NCBI GenBank assembly: GCA_018398575.1
Contig: JAGTXZ010000014.1
Span: 992,001-1,056,000, forward strand
Direction: 5' to 3'
DNA length: 64,000 nt
From: Ampelomyces quisqualis
Lineage: Eukaryota; Ascomycota; Dothideomycetes; Pleosporales; Phaeosphaeriaceae
Both the position numbers and the translations under genes were made by a program. The first letter of the stretch is position 1; every line of letters begins with the position of its first letter. Of the stretch, positions 44,162 through 55,589 are shown piece by piece. The notes under the pieces were generated by a model. The model was not told the DNA's origin. It searched no databases and saw nothing but the letters and a program-made list of their open reading frames with translations.

Positions 44162-46860
44162 CTTAAGTGCTCTGTTTGTCTTAAGGCTCTGCAATTATAA
44201 CTTTATTTACTTTAATTAGCGTAATAGCTTCTGCAAACGCTATTAACGCTACTAAAATAAATGTTAAGTCTAGGTCCTTCTATTTTGCTAACACAGCGTC
44301 TATTTTAGACTTTAGTATTCCTCCTCTTAGTAGAAAAACTACATCTTTACTAAATTTTTTTTAAAGCTCTATCTAGAGCACTAGTTGCACACATAGTTTA
44401 TATAAGCTAATAAAGATTTTAGCCTAAATGTTACGTAGTACTGTTTAATTATCTGCTAGGCCCCTTTAATTAGGATTAAGTCTAGTTTTAATATAGGTTC
44501 TCTTAGCCTCTAGCTTAATTGCCTTGTACTTTGCACTATGTACAAGTAGTAAGTTAAGGTTGTTAGTAAACATTTCTTTGTCTAGCTGCTAGAAGTGCTG
44601 TTAGATATGCGTTAATATAAACTACTTAGTTTTCTTACTTCCTTTACTTTTAAACAGCGCAGCCTTAAGCTAGGCTAGCATTAAGAATATTACAATACTT
44701 TATATCTTAGCGCAGTTAAATATACATATACTTTTAGCTTTTACGCTATTTAGCTCTTTTTGTTGTAGCACTATCTTACATCTTATTATTGTATTAGCTA
44801 TAAGCAATTAGAAGTTATCTGTTTAGTATAGCTAGTAGAACGTTAGAAAGTTGCCCTTAATACCTAAAATCTTCTAGCTCTATAGGTCTTGCGTAACTAG
44901 AGTTTAACGCAGCATAAACCTTGCTGCAATCTTCTCTCTTAACGCTATAAGCGCTATGTACTTAAGAGAATTAAGCACATTTTTAACTTCTTCTTATACC
45001 TTAGATAAGCAGGTGTCCTAGCCCTTTGCTATAACTAGGCCTAATATCTTTCTTATCTTTCTTATATCTACAATTTTCTTAATACTTGCGTACACAGGGT
45101 TAGTAGTAGTAAACAGTTTAGAACTATCTATATTGTCCTTCTTGCCTGTAAGACAGTGCTAGTTTAAAAAGTTCTTATTATCTTATAGTCTGCTAAGCGC
45201 TAAAGAGATAAAAATAAGTATCTTGTAGAGACCTTTCTCTATTAGTGTACCTAAGAGGGCCTAGGCCTTCTACTAATAACTATAGTTCTTAACTTAAATA
45301 GTCTTATACAAGTTACCTATAATAGTATTCTTAGATTTATAGTTATAGAACTTGTTAAAGATAATACGTCCTTATATTACTATGTAGCTAGAAATATTAA
45401 AGGCGTCTGTTGCGCTTACTTTACTACCTCTTAATAATATTTTGCGTGTAGTTGTAAGTCTTATAGTTTAGTATTTATTAAGTATGCGTTTTACTAATAT
45501 TGTGTAGCTATATACAATTATAAATTAGCTAGCAGATAGTGCTAGATAGTACGTAGTTACACTTAGGTAGACTTTTAGTATATAGCGTTCTTAGATGTAC
45601 TACAGAACTATCTCTATATACTTCTTACTATCCTTTGTAAATTTGCGCAGTAGAACGTTTTAGTTAAACGCTGCAAAGTGCTATTTAACTTGCAGATTAA
45701 TCTTTATCTCTATTTCTTTGTCTGCTGTTAGTGTGCCTATACTCTATAAGGAGGTATTGTCTATAAAGCAGATATAGAGCGCAAAAAGGTCTTTTAGGTT
45801 GCACTATTTAGATTTGCAGAGGCCTATAGTAATAATTTTAGCCTTCTATGCAGCTAGTGCGCAGCTCTATCTACTTACTATAGATGCTGCTAACTGTAGC
45901 TCTTCTAGCATTAAAGGGTTTTTTTTGCATATATATAGAAATGTCTATTAGTCTGTTATAGGGTACTGTTCTTAACTATTGTCTTTGGCTCTATATTAAC
46001 TAGTTTTATTCTTTAATTAGTCCTCTTGCACTTTAGTCTAGTTCTTAAAGTACGTATGCCCTATAATTATTATAAGTACAGCTAATCTTGTTTTTCCTAT
46101 ACTTATTATGTTCTTAAATATACTGCTATTGTCTAAAGATAGCTCTTTTTTGTAAAGTATGTAGGCCTCTGTTAGTTAGTATGCTGTAAATAGAACTGTT
46201 AGTCTCTATAATAAATGTAGTATTATAGGCGCGTTATCTTTAAAGTCTTTTAGTAGAGATCTAAAGAAGTTAGCTACTTCCTGCTATTTGTCCTCTTAGT
46301 AGTGTTCTATTGCTACTCTAATTTAAGCTTGCAGTTTATCTACTGTCCTGTCTTACGTGTTAGTTGCGTAGATTGTAGTTACAGGCTCTCTATAGTGCAC
46401 TTACCTTACGTTTAGTAGGGCTTAGAGCTGCAGCCTTTCTTTTAACGCAAGTTGTTTTGCTAACTAGAGCTCTTTATCCTTATCTCTGTTACCTTTATTA
46501 TACTCTTCTTATTCTTTTTTACTACTAAAGTAGGCATCTTTCTTTAGCAACCTTTGTTATTTTCTTATAGTACCTTTATATTTCTGTTTAGGTGTAGTAA
46601 TTAGTGTAGATGTTGCGTTGTTTTGTGTTTGCGCAGTATCTTTGTCTCTACTTCTCTCTACTTTCTTTGTAGTACTGTTGTTCTGCTCCTCTAGGCGCTT
46701 AATTTTAGTAGTTAGAGTCTTAATACGTATGTCTAGGCTATTATCTTTCTTCTTCTTGCCTCTACTCTGTCTGTTAAAGCGTTCGCTACTATTTGCTTTA
46801 AGTTCTGTTAATAGTTTGCAGGCTAGGTCTGCTAGCGCTCTTGTTGTCTTTTGTTATTTA
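44162..46860 (-). pseudogene. Long relic frame of unknown transposon protein
   Basis: One minus-strand frame reads for about 2.7 kb (roughly 900 codons) with no frameshift and only TAA and TAG as stops. Legible segments include LADLACKLLTELKANSSERF, a charged Lys/Glu segment (IKRLEEQNNSTTKKVERSR, probably coiled coil), KKELSLDNSSIFKNIISIG, SIKKIVDIRKIRKILGLV and KDVVFLLRGGILKSKIDAVL. The IGKTRLAVLIIIIG segment has the look of a P-loop, but without the full GxxxxGK[ST] context. I do not recognise a transposase, reverse transcriptase, integrase or helicase. A related-looking frame continues upstream to about 48000. Confidence 0.55.
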
Positions 46861-48319
46861 TAGTTATTATCTTTAGTATTGTTGTTAAGCTCTAAGCAGA
46901 GGCGCCTTTGCCTCTTGTCTCTAGTAGCACCTACTAGGTTTATAATGTTGCTGTTACTGCCTAAAGTAAAGTGTACTATATTATGTAGTTAGCTATTATT
47001 ATTTGTATACTGTTCTAGGTTGTATTACTACTAGGCTTAACTTTGTCTTATACTAGGGTCTAGCATTTAATTGCAACGCCCTTAAGGCTTTTTATCTTAA
47101 CGTATAAGTTAACAGTTGCAGCTAGATTGTTATTATTAGTAATTAGGCGCAGCGCTAACGCGTTAAATATCTTTAAAGTCCTAACTATGTACTAGTCTAT
47201 AAATTTTAGTTGCAATAGGTGTTTAACAAGTGCACTATATTTAAGATGTTGTAGCTTTATCTTAAAGTTGCTGTCTTTAAGCTACTGTTAACGTGCAGCT
47301 ATTATTAGCCTTAAAAGCAAAAAGGTCTAGGCAGTTTAACAATGTACGCTATCTATAATATAGATATTAACGTTGTTAAGTAACAGTTTAGTTGTTATTA
47401 TAGTAAGGCCTATTAGCTAGGTTACTAAAGCAGCAGAAGAACTTAAGACTACTAATACTAACTGCGTGCGTTCTAGTTCTAAGTTTGCAAGCGTTAGCTA
47501 TCTTTCTGTGTGTTTAGCTTTAACTTTGTTGCTGTAGTCTTAAATTTCTAAGATTATCTTCTTCTATACAGCGCTAGCTGTTGCTTTGTAGAATTCTCTT
47601 AGTATGCTACTATTAGTTAGTTAGGGGCATGTAGTATACTTAAGCTATTTATCTGTTGTTAGGCTGCGCATTGTCTTTAGGTAGTTAGCCTATAGGTGTG
47701 CCTGTTTAATCTTGTTATATGTGTTCTTATGCTAGATAAAATCTGTTATCTCTTTAACTTATATGCGCTAGTCTACTATATTAATATTATAGCCTATTCT
47801 TACAATTACTTGTAATACGTTGTTAGTAGTTATTGTCTTTACATTACTTATATACTATTTATTTAATTAAGGTAGCTACTACTTATACTTGTTGTTGCAA
47901 TCCTATAACGCGCGCATTATATAATATGTTACGCGTAACAGTTAAGAATAGTACAGGTAAGTGCAAGGACAGTAGAATAGCTATAGCTTAGTTAGCGTGT
48001 GTAGGTGTGCTTGTGTTATATGCTTACTTGTAATAGTGTTATAATGTACAGCGTAGTATAGTAAACGTAATATAAAAAATTACGTATATTTGCGTTGTAG
48101 TACTATTGTTATTATTGTGTAGTTATAGTGCGTTTGTAGTAGTAACGCAGTATTATATAGTTGTAGCAGTAAGTTAAATTATAGGTATAAGTAAAAGTAA
48201 GTAGAGTTTTGTCCTAGTATTGTATAGCCTTTTACCTAGCGCTAACGCGTTATGTTGTGTCTTTAAGGTAAGTAAAGGTATATTCTAGAAAGGCGCCTCT
48301 TACTGCGTGTTATTCTTAG

Positions 48320-48664
48320 TGCAGCACTATATAGTACTATATAGCACTATGTAGCACTAAGCAAAATTTTTACTTTCTAGTTTTTTGTATTATAGTGTAG
48401 GTAACTTACCTCTTATATATTATAGTAGTAGCACTCTCTTTAGTCTAGTAAGCAAACTTAGCTAAACCTACTAGTACTATTGTAGTAGACAGGTCTACTA
48501 TATAGTACTGTAGGACACTGTGTAGCACTAAGCAAAATTCTTACCTTTTATATTTTTACATTATAATGTAGGTAACTTACCTTTTGTATATTATGTTAGT
48601 AGCACTCTCTTTAGTCTAGCAGGTAAACTTAGCTAAACCTACTAGTACTATTGTAGTAGACAGG
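48320..48664. repeat. Tandem array, 171-base unit, two copies
   Basis: AGCACTAAGCAAAATT recurs 171 bases apart (48353 and 48524), with the following segments (AGGTAACTTACC, GCACTCTCTTTAGTCTAG, TAGTAGACAGGT) matching in order. The copies differ by several substitutions. Confidence 0.8.
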
Positions 48665-49559
48665 TTACACAATAAGGCTGCGTTAGAATGTTTAAGTTGT
48701 ATGCTAGCGTCTAGCAGTTTACGTAGAATTATAGTAAAGTTTTTTATGCGTCTGCAGTTCTGTTAGTAAGAGAAGCTGTCTGTTGCTTTCTATTTCTTTG
48801 CACTATGTTGTTCTATTATAATTCTATATTATCTGTTAGTACATCTAACGCCCTAGACTATGTGCTATTAGCGTAGATAGTAGTTAATAGATCTCTACAG
48901 TGTACGTAGCTTGCAGCTAGTAAAGAAGTGTACAGCAGCCTGCTTCTATTATACATTTTAATGTTAGTTTAAGACATTTGTGTTTTTAACTAGATAATTC
49001 TGCTCTATATTTTATAGATTTATTTATAAAGAGATTAGTTTCTCTTTTTTAACGCTAAGTTTGCTGTTAATATAGTAGTATTCCTTTGTTTAGGTGTTCT
49101 CTCTTAGTATTAGCAACTAATATTATAAATTGTATAGTATATAGTATCTTACAAAGAATACTATTATTGTCTATTGTCTTGTGTTCTTATATAATAGCCT
49201 TGTCTCTTATTAACATATCTTGCAGTGTAGTGTCTCTGCTTAGTGCTAGTATGCTAGAGTGCTTAACTTTCTACGCTGCTGTCCTGCCTAAATATTACTG
49301 TGCGTGTATAATTTCTTAACAACTCTGCTCTTTTAGTTACATAGATTGTGTGCTACTACTTTAGATTATTAGTCTAGTCTTTAGCTAAATATAGTTAGTG
49401 CTAGGTAATTATTCTTTAATTTTAGTGTTTGCTAGGCTAATGTTGTCTAGTTATTTTAGTTAATGCGCTAGCTAAAATACTAGAAATTGCAGGCTCTATA
49501 AGATAATTTGTGCAATAGCTATTCTTGTTCTAGTTAAGTATAGTATTATTACGCTTTTC

Positions 49560-51260
49560 TAACTATAACTACACTATAACATTGCTCTTAGTTTTTACGC
49601 TTGCAAACAGCCTAGCGTTATCTTATTTCAAGTATATAGTATTCTTATGTTTGTATTAGCGCAGTCTTACTACTTAGTTGCGTATATCTTTTTGGCGTCT
49701 GTCTTGCAGCTCTATAGCTATCTATTTTATAGTTGCCTGTTGCAGTGCTTCTAGCTTGTTAATATATTGCCTATTGTTTGTAGTAAACTCTTGCTAACCT
49801 ACGTATACCTGCAGTTAATCTATTATGTCTGTTGCTTTGCAGTATAATAGTCTAGGAAGTAACAGTACCTTACAGTTTTTTTCTATCTTGTTTAGGCTAT
49901 ATATTGCAACAATGTAGTCTAAGAGGTAGGCTAGATCTTTGTAGTTAGAATTGCGCTCTTTAAGTAACTTAATAAAGCTTTTAACGTCTATACTGTTAAT
50001 AACGCGTATGTCTTTAAGCTAGTTAACTAAATTATTAAGCTTATAGTAGGTCTTTTAGAAGTTAGCTATATATAGCTATAGGCTGTAGTACATGTTTAGA
50101 TATGTTAAGATCTGCTAGCTACTGCATATAGTCTTAGCTCTTATCTTGTTATACTACACGTAACATCTTTAGCAAATAGCGTAAATAATATCTATTGTTT
50201 TAGTAGAATATTTGCTTATTATACTTTTCTCTACTACAAAGTGTAAGAAATAGGCGTAGACTTTAGCCTTCTATGCGTAGGTAATGCCTTAGTCTATTAG
50301 TTAGTATAATATTGTGCTACCTGCAGGCAGGAATATAACTCTATTGTATTAGTAAGCATTGTAACCTCTATTGCTATAATAAGCCTGTAGTACATTAATA
50401 CTATATATACTAAACGTTCTGCAGCAATTAGTAGCTTATCTAAAGCTTAGCTACTGCGTGTTTATAAGGCAAGAACTTGTTAATTAGTAATAATACTTGT
50501 CTGTTTATGTAGTTATTAAACTATTTTAGCTATTCTAGCATAATGTTAGTGTCTATCTAGGTAGAATTATTGTCTTAATAGACACAACTAAGACTGTAGA
50601 TGTTTAGGTTCTTCTTACTGTCTATACAAGTTGTGTAGTTTAAGAATCCTATAAACTATAGAGGCACTTAGTCTAAGCTATCTGCGTTTGTGCACAGTAC
50701 ACTAGTTATATACTTTCTGTCTAGTCTAGGTCTAGCTTCTAGATTGTCTGCTAACATATATTAGGGCAAGTGTTTCTAGTACATGCTAGCCTTGTCTATG
50801 TTATATAAATCCTTAGGCGCGTATCTACTTACTATGTTGCAAATCTCTTCTATTGTAAGCTTAGTGTTCTTAACTGTTATACTACTGTAGTTGCCTACTG
50901 TTTTTGTAAACTGTTTATATAACTGCACGCTGTGTTGTTGTTTATATATAGTAAGCTATCTGTTATTAAACTCTAGTATTTTGCAGCTATTGTATTTAGG
51001 CAGCTGTTACTAAAGTTAACGTATAGTTTCGCGAATTATGTTGTTAGTAACATTAACGCAGGCTGCCTACAACTCTATATACTAGTTATTTAGAGCTGCC
51101 TTAAGAGTTTTTTATTGCAGACGCCTATTGTGCGCGTAGTTATAGCTAGTGTATTTAGTTTTGTTGCTGTCTAGGTATTCTTGCGTTGTTAAAAAGATAT
51201 TAGTTACATTATTTAGTTATACATAGCAGCAAAAGGCTCTAGTAGCCTATATAGTAAGTT
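49560..51260 (-). pseudogene. pogo/Fot1-type (Tc1-mariner) transposase relic
   Basis: Minus-strand segments in order show an N-terminal part with an Arg/Lys-rich helix region (YKQQHSVQLYKQF), then IEEICNIVSRYAPKDLYNID (first catalytic Asp as in YNMDE of the family), and LCTNADSLDQVPLQFIG. NRQVLLLINKFLPYKH corresponds to the VLLLIDNFSAHE box. Next come FLPAGSTILY and a stop-interrupted LIDQGIT-like box in another frame. This order (CENP-B-like helix-turn-helix followed by DDE/DDD core) is that of pogo/Fot transposases. One frameshift lies between the second and third boxes, and TAG/TAA codons are frequent. The second Asp is read as Asn, consistent with C-to-T on the opposite strand. Confidence 0.72.
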
Positions 51261-51620
51261 GTTATAGTATTAAATACAGAAATAATGCCTTATGTTTGCA
51301 AACCTTAACACGTTCTGCAATAGTCTAGGCACAACTATGTTACTAGTTAGGCGTTAGACCTTAACCTATCTATAAACTAGATAATATAGGCTTAATGTTA
51401 TGGTAGCAGAATAACTGTAGAAACTAGATGTATTTACAATAAGCAATCTACTGTCTAATATAGTAAAGACAATACACTTGCGCATGCTAATACTCTAGTA
51501 GCTACTTATAGCATTTGATATAAAACAAAATCTAAACTTAGCCTTAAACCTATGCTAGTATTATTGTAGCACTAATTAGTTACTCTAGGTGCCTATTGCA
51601 GTAGATAGCTTGCAATTAAC

Positions 51621-51997
51621 GCTAACAGTACTCTCTAGTAAATAATAGTTATAGACAGTGCAACGCAACTGTAGCTACTAGTTATTAAAAGAGCCTGCTG
51701 TAGTAGTAAGTTGCGTACAGCACTAGTAGTATTCTTTAGTAGATAATAGTTGCTAACAGTGCAACGCAACTATAGCTACTAGTAGTTAAAAGAGCCTGCT
51801 GTAGTAGTAGGTTGCGTATAGCACTAGTAGTATTCTCTAGTAGACAACAGTTGCTAATAGTGCAACGTAACTATAGCTACTAGTTGTTAGAAGAGCCTGC
51901 TGTAGTAGTAGGTAGCGTGCAGTACTAGTAGTATTCTCTAGTAAACAACAGTTGCTAACAGTGCAACGCAACTATAGCTGCTAGTTGTTAGAAGAGC
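51621..51997. repeat. Tandem array, 101-base unit, about four copies
   Basis: CAGTGCAACGCAACT-type boxes start at 51656, 51757, 51858 and 51959, exactly 101 bases apart, with AGAGCCTGCTGTAGTAGTA and CTAGTAGTATTCT between. Copies carry scattered substitutions. Confidence 0.85.
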
Positions 51998-52598
51998 TTA
52001 ATTATAGAGATTAATATGTTTAAAGTGTTTGCTACCTTATATACTATGCATAAGATTTATAAAGTATTGCGCGTTACCTCTTGTACATGTTCTTTTCTGC
52101 TAAGCGTCTCTAAGACAAACAAATGCAGGCCTGTTGTTTTAATTTATATAGGTGTCCTTTAAAGTCTTAGTTGTGCCTACTAGCGTAGTAGGTATCCTTT
52201 TTGTTACTAGCTAGCAGTATCTTAGTGTAGATAAGTTTAATACGCGTAACTTCTTTGCGTTAATAGAAGTTCTTAAAGCTGTAATAAAGCTTAGTAATAA
52301 TAGAAGACTTAATGTTGTATAAGTTGTAGTTAGAATATCTTAATATCTAGACGTTAGATTACTACTTGTAGGGTCTAACAGAAATACATTGTATATAGTA
52401 TAAGAAAGGTTGCAGCTACTTAGGTAGGCTTTACTGTTAAAGAGCCTAATAAGAGTACTAGAATAGAGATGTTCTAACAAACAACTGCAACTCTATATTG
52501 TTCTTAATTTTTGCCTGTAATAATATATAGACAAAAGCATGTAAATTGTAGTTGTATCTCTAATATCTTCTAGTTACCTAACAGTATAAGAATTACGT

Positions 52599-53212
52599 TC
52601 TTAAGTTAGGCTAAGTTGTTAATATGTATTACAGGATATAACAAAGTTATTGCAATAACAGCGCTCTTAAGTTAGGCTAAGTTGTTAATGTGCGCATTAG
52701 GATGCTATTATAGCTGTTGTTGTAGAGATTCTTGCTTTTAAATATACTATAAGGTATCTTAGTTAAGTAATAGTGTTGCAGGATATAACAAAGTTGTTGC
52801 AACAATAGCGCTCTTAAGTTAGGCTAAGTTGTTAATGTGCATATTAGGATGCTATTATAGCTGTTGTTGTAGAGATCCTTGCTTTTAAACACGCTATAAG
52901 GTATCTTAGTTAAGTAATAGTGTTATAGAATATAATAAAGTTATTGCAATAACAGCGCTCTTAAGTTAAGCTAAGTTGTTAATGTGCGCATTAGGATGCT
53001 ATTGTAGCTGTTGTTATAGAGATTCTTACTTTTAAACACACTATAAGGTATCTTAGTTAAGTAATAGTGTTGCAGGATATAATAAAGTTATTGCAACAAC
53101 AGCGCTCTTAAGTTAGGCTAAGTTATTAATGTGTGCTCTAGAATGCTATTGTAGCTGTTGTTGTAGAGATCCTTGTTGTTAAACACGTTATAAGGTATCT
53201 TAGTTAAGCTAT
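52599..53212. repeat. Tandem array, 147-base unit, four copies plus a truncated first one
   Basis: CGCTCTTAAGTTA boxes begin at 52662, 52809, 52956 and 53103, each 147 bases apart. The first copy is preceded by a shortened unit (box at about 52599, 66 bases before). Each unit ends with TAAGGTATCTTAGTTAAGTA. Confidence 0.88.
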
Positions 53213-53500
53213 AACATCTAAACAGCTACTAAAGGGTCTATCTAGGACATGAATTTGCTTCTATGCTAGTAGGCTAAGAAGTAGCGCAGGTGTAGTGCTA
53301 ACAACATAGTAAAGCTTAGTTCTAGATTTTTAAACTACACAAACATATAGACGTAATAGGTATAGTTTTAGTTTTATAAGAATAAAAATATAATAAAGAA
53401 TTAAGTCTCTTAGACTTATAAGGAATATATATATAAAGACAGCAACATTAAATTAGAAGTACAAGTTACGTGTTAAGAAGCAGCTGTATATATAGGCATA

Positions 53501-53803
53501 TAGGTAAATTTATCTCTAGTTTTAAGGTTAGGAAAGTGTAAGGAGGCGCAAGTGTATAATAGATAAAAATAACACTAAGTTCTGTGTATATTTTAACAAA
53601 AGACTGTTACCTTAACTCTAAGACTAGAGATACATAGGTAAATTTATCTTTAGTTTTAAGGTTAGAAAAGTGTAAGAAGGCGTAAGTGTATAATAGATAA
53701 AAATAACACTAGGTTCTGTGTATGTTTTAACAAAAGACTGTTACTTTAACCCTAAGACTAGAGACACATAGGTAAATTTATCTCTAGTTTTAAGGTTAGG
53801 AAA
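53501..53803. repeat. Tandem array, 134-base unit, two copies plus a partial third
   Basis: TAGGTAAATTTATCT begins at 53501, 53635 and 53769. The unit includes TTTTAAGGTTAG and a GACTGTTACCTTAACTCTAA segment. Divergence between copies is low. Confidence 0.88.
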
Positions 53804-55589
53804 ACGTATATATAGCAAGAGGTAAAGAGTAGCTAGCTAGCAAGGCTATTATATGCTCTATTAGCGCTAATAGTTTAAGAGCAAGCAGCACATAGATGCG
53901 TTTAATATATAGCAGTTTGTTAACAGTCTTTGTTACTATTTAGCCCTTGTTGTATTTGTACATTAGAGTAAGTTAAAATAGTAGTTTCTAGTAGACAACT
54001 GTTCTATACTGTACTAGAGAAAGAATATAAATTGGATCTGCAGGCATTTTAAAACTAGAAAAGATTAAATATACTAGCTGCTTAGAATATTAGTTAATAC
54101 TGTATATAAATTATACTTATTATTTCTTACTGTTAAGTAATTGCCTACGCCTGTTACTAGTCTTACCTATAGTATATATAGTACACTATTCTACCTGCTT
54201 CTATCTGTACTAAGCCTAGCTACCTTGGTACAGGTTGTATATTAGGCTGCTAGAGCTACCAGTCTATTTTTTTTATACTTTTAAACCTTGTACGTGTCTA
54301 CTTGTAGGTATACTTACCTTTTTAGGTGTTTAGGTTCTACTGTATATATTCTAAACGCGCAGTAACTTGTTTATTCTAGAGTGTTAATATTTTTTAGCGT
54401 AATAATTATTATTAATATTAATCTTTATTAAGCTGTGTTAGCTAGCCTAACTAATCTAGTTGTTAATAAGTAAGCTCTAGTGTAATAATATAACAGTTGT
54501 TAGAGTAATAAAGAATATTAAAGAAAAGAAAAATATTAGTTGTTACGCCTATAACTATTGGCATAGTTCTGTACACAGGTTAGGTAACTGTTAGCTATAG
54601 TAGACTTTAGTAGACTACTATAGATAACAGACTATGCAGCATAGAATAGATGCTGCTAGTAACTACCTTAACACTACGTAACTAATGTTAATACTGTTTT
54701 TGCACACTTAGTCTTCTTATATCTAAACTATAGAGTTATATATAAATAAATTAGTAATAGATTGTATATATATACTGTGTAGCTTTTATACTAAGACGTA
54801 CGCAGAACTTATTAAATATAGTGCTTAATGCTAGACGCGTTGCTACCTGCTACCTAACAATACGCTAGTTATAACCCCTAACACTATAATATAATAGCAC
54901 AGCCTTAATAGCTGTAACGCAATAGATACTACTCTAGACAACGCAGCACCTGCTTTATATAGTAATACCTTATGTAAACGTAACTACACTCTAGCTAAAC
55001 ATAAGGTAATAGAGCAGATAGGCCTAATGTTAGCGTCTATATAAGAATAAGACAAGCTGTTTAAGACAGCAAGTAGACAGTACGCTAGCAAACCCTTTAG
55101 TTTAGAAATAGCAGACGTAAAGTAGTAGGCTACACGCAGCTAAACAGCGCACGTGTGCTAACACTAATAGAAATAACATAGTAGGGCCCTTTAGTTTTCT
55201 TTTTGCACTAGCGTTTGCATTGTAGCTGTAAAGGATAAAATGCACATTAGGTAACGTTAACAGCTTCTTTACTAACACACAGCTACATAAGCTACATTTA
55301 CAGCTGCAGTTCTAATTAGAGCGCTAGTAGCAGCAGGCTATGTTAAACATTTAATCTAGGCTATAAGACAACGTATAGATACAAGAGAACGTAGCAATTA
55401 CATCTAGGTTACTAAACTTCTAACCTAACTAACATATATTTATATACTAGGATATTATGTTATAGATTACCTTTATACTTAGTTATTACCTATTTGCTAA
55501 TAAGATAGTTTACGCACCTAGCTATTCTTTTACAGGCACGCTTAATAAACCTATAAGAGTGTATTACAAACTACACTTAGAGAATTAGT

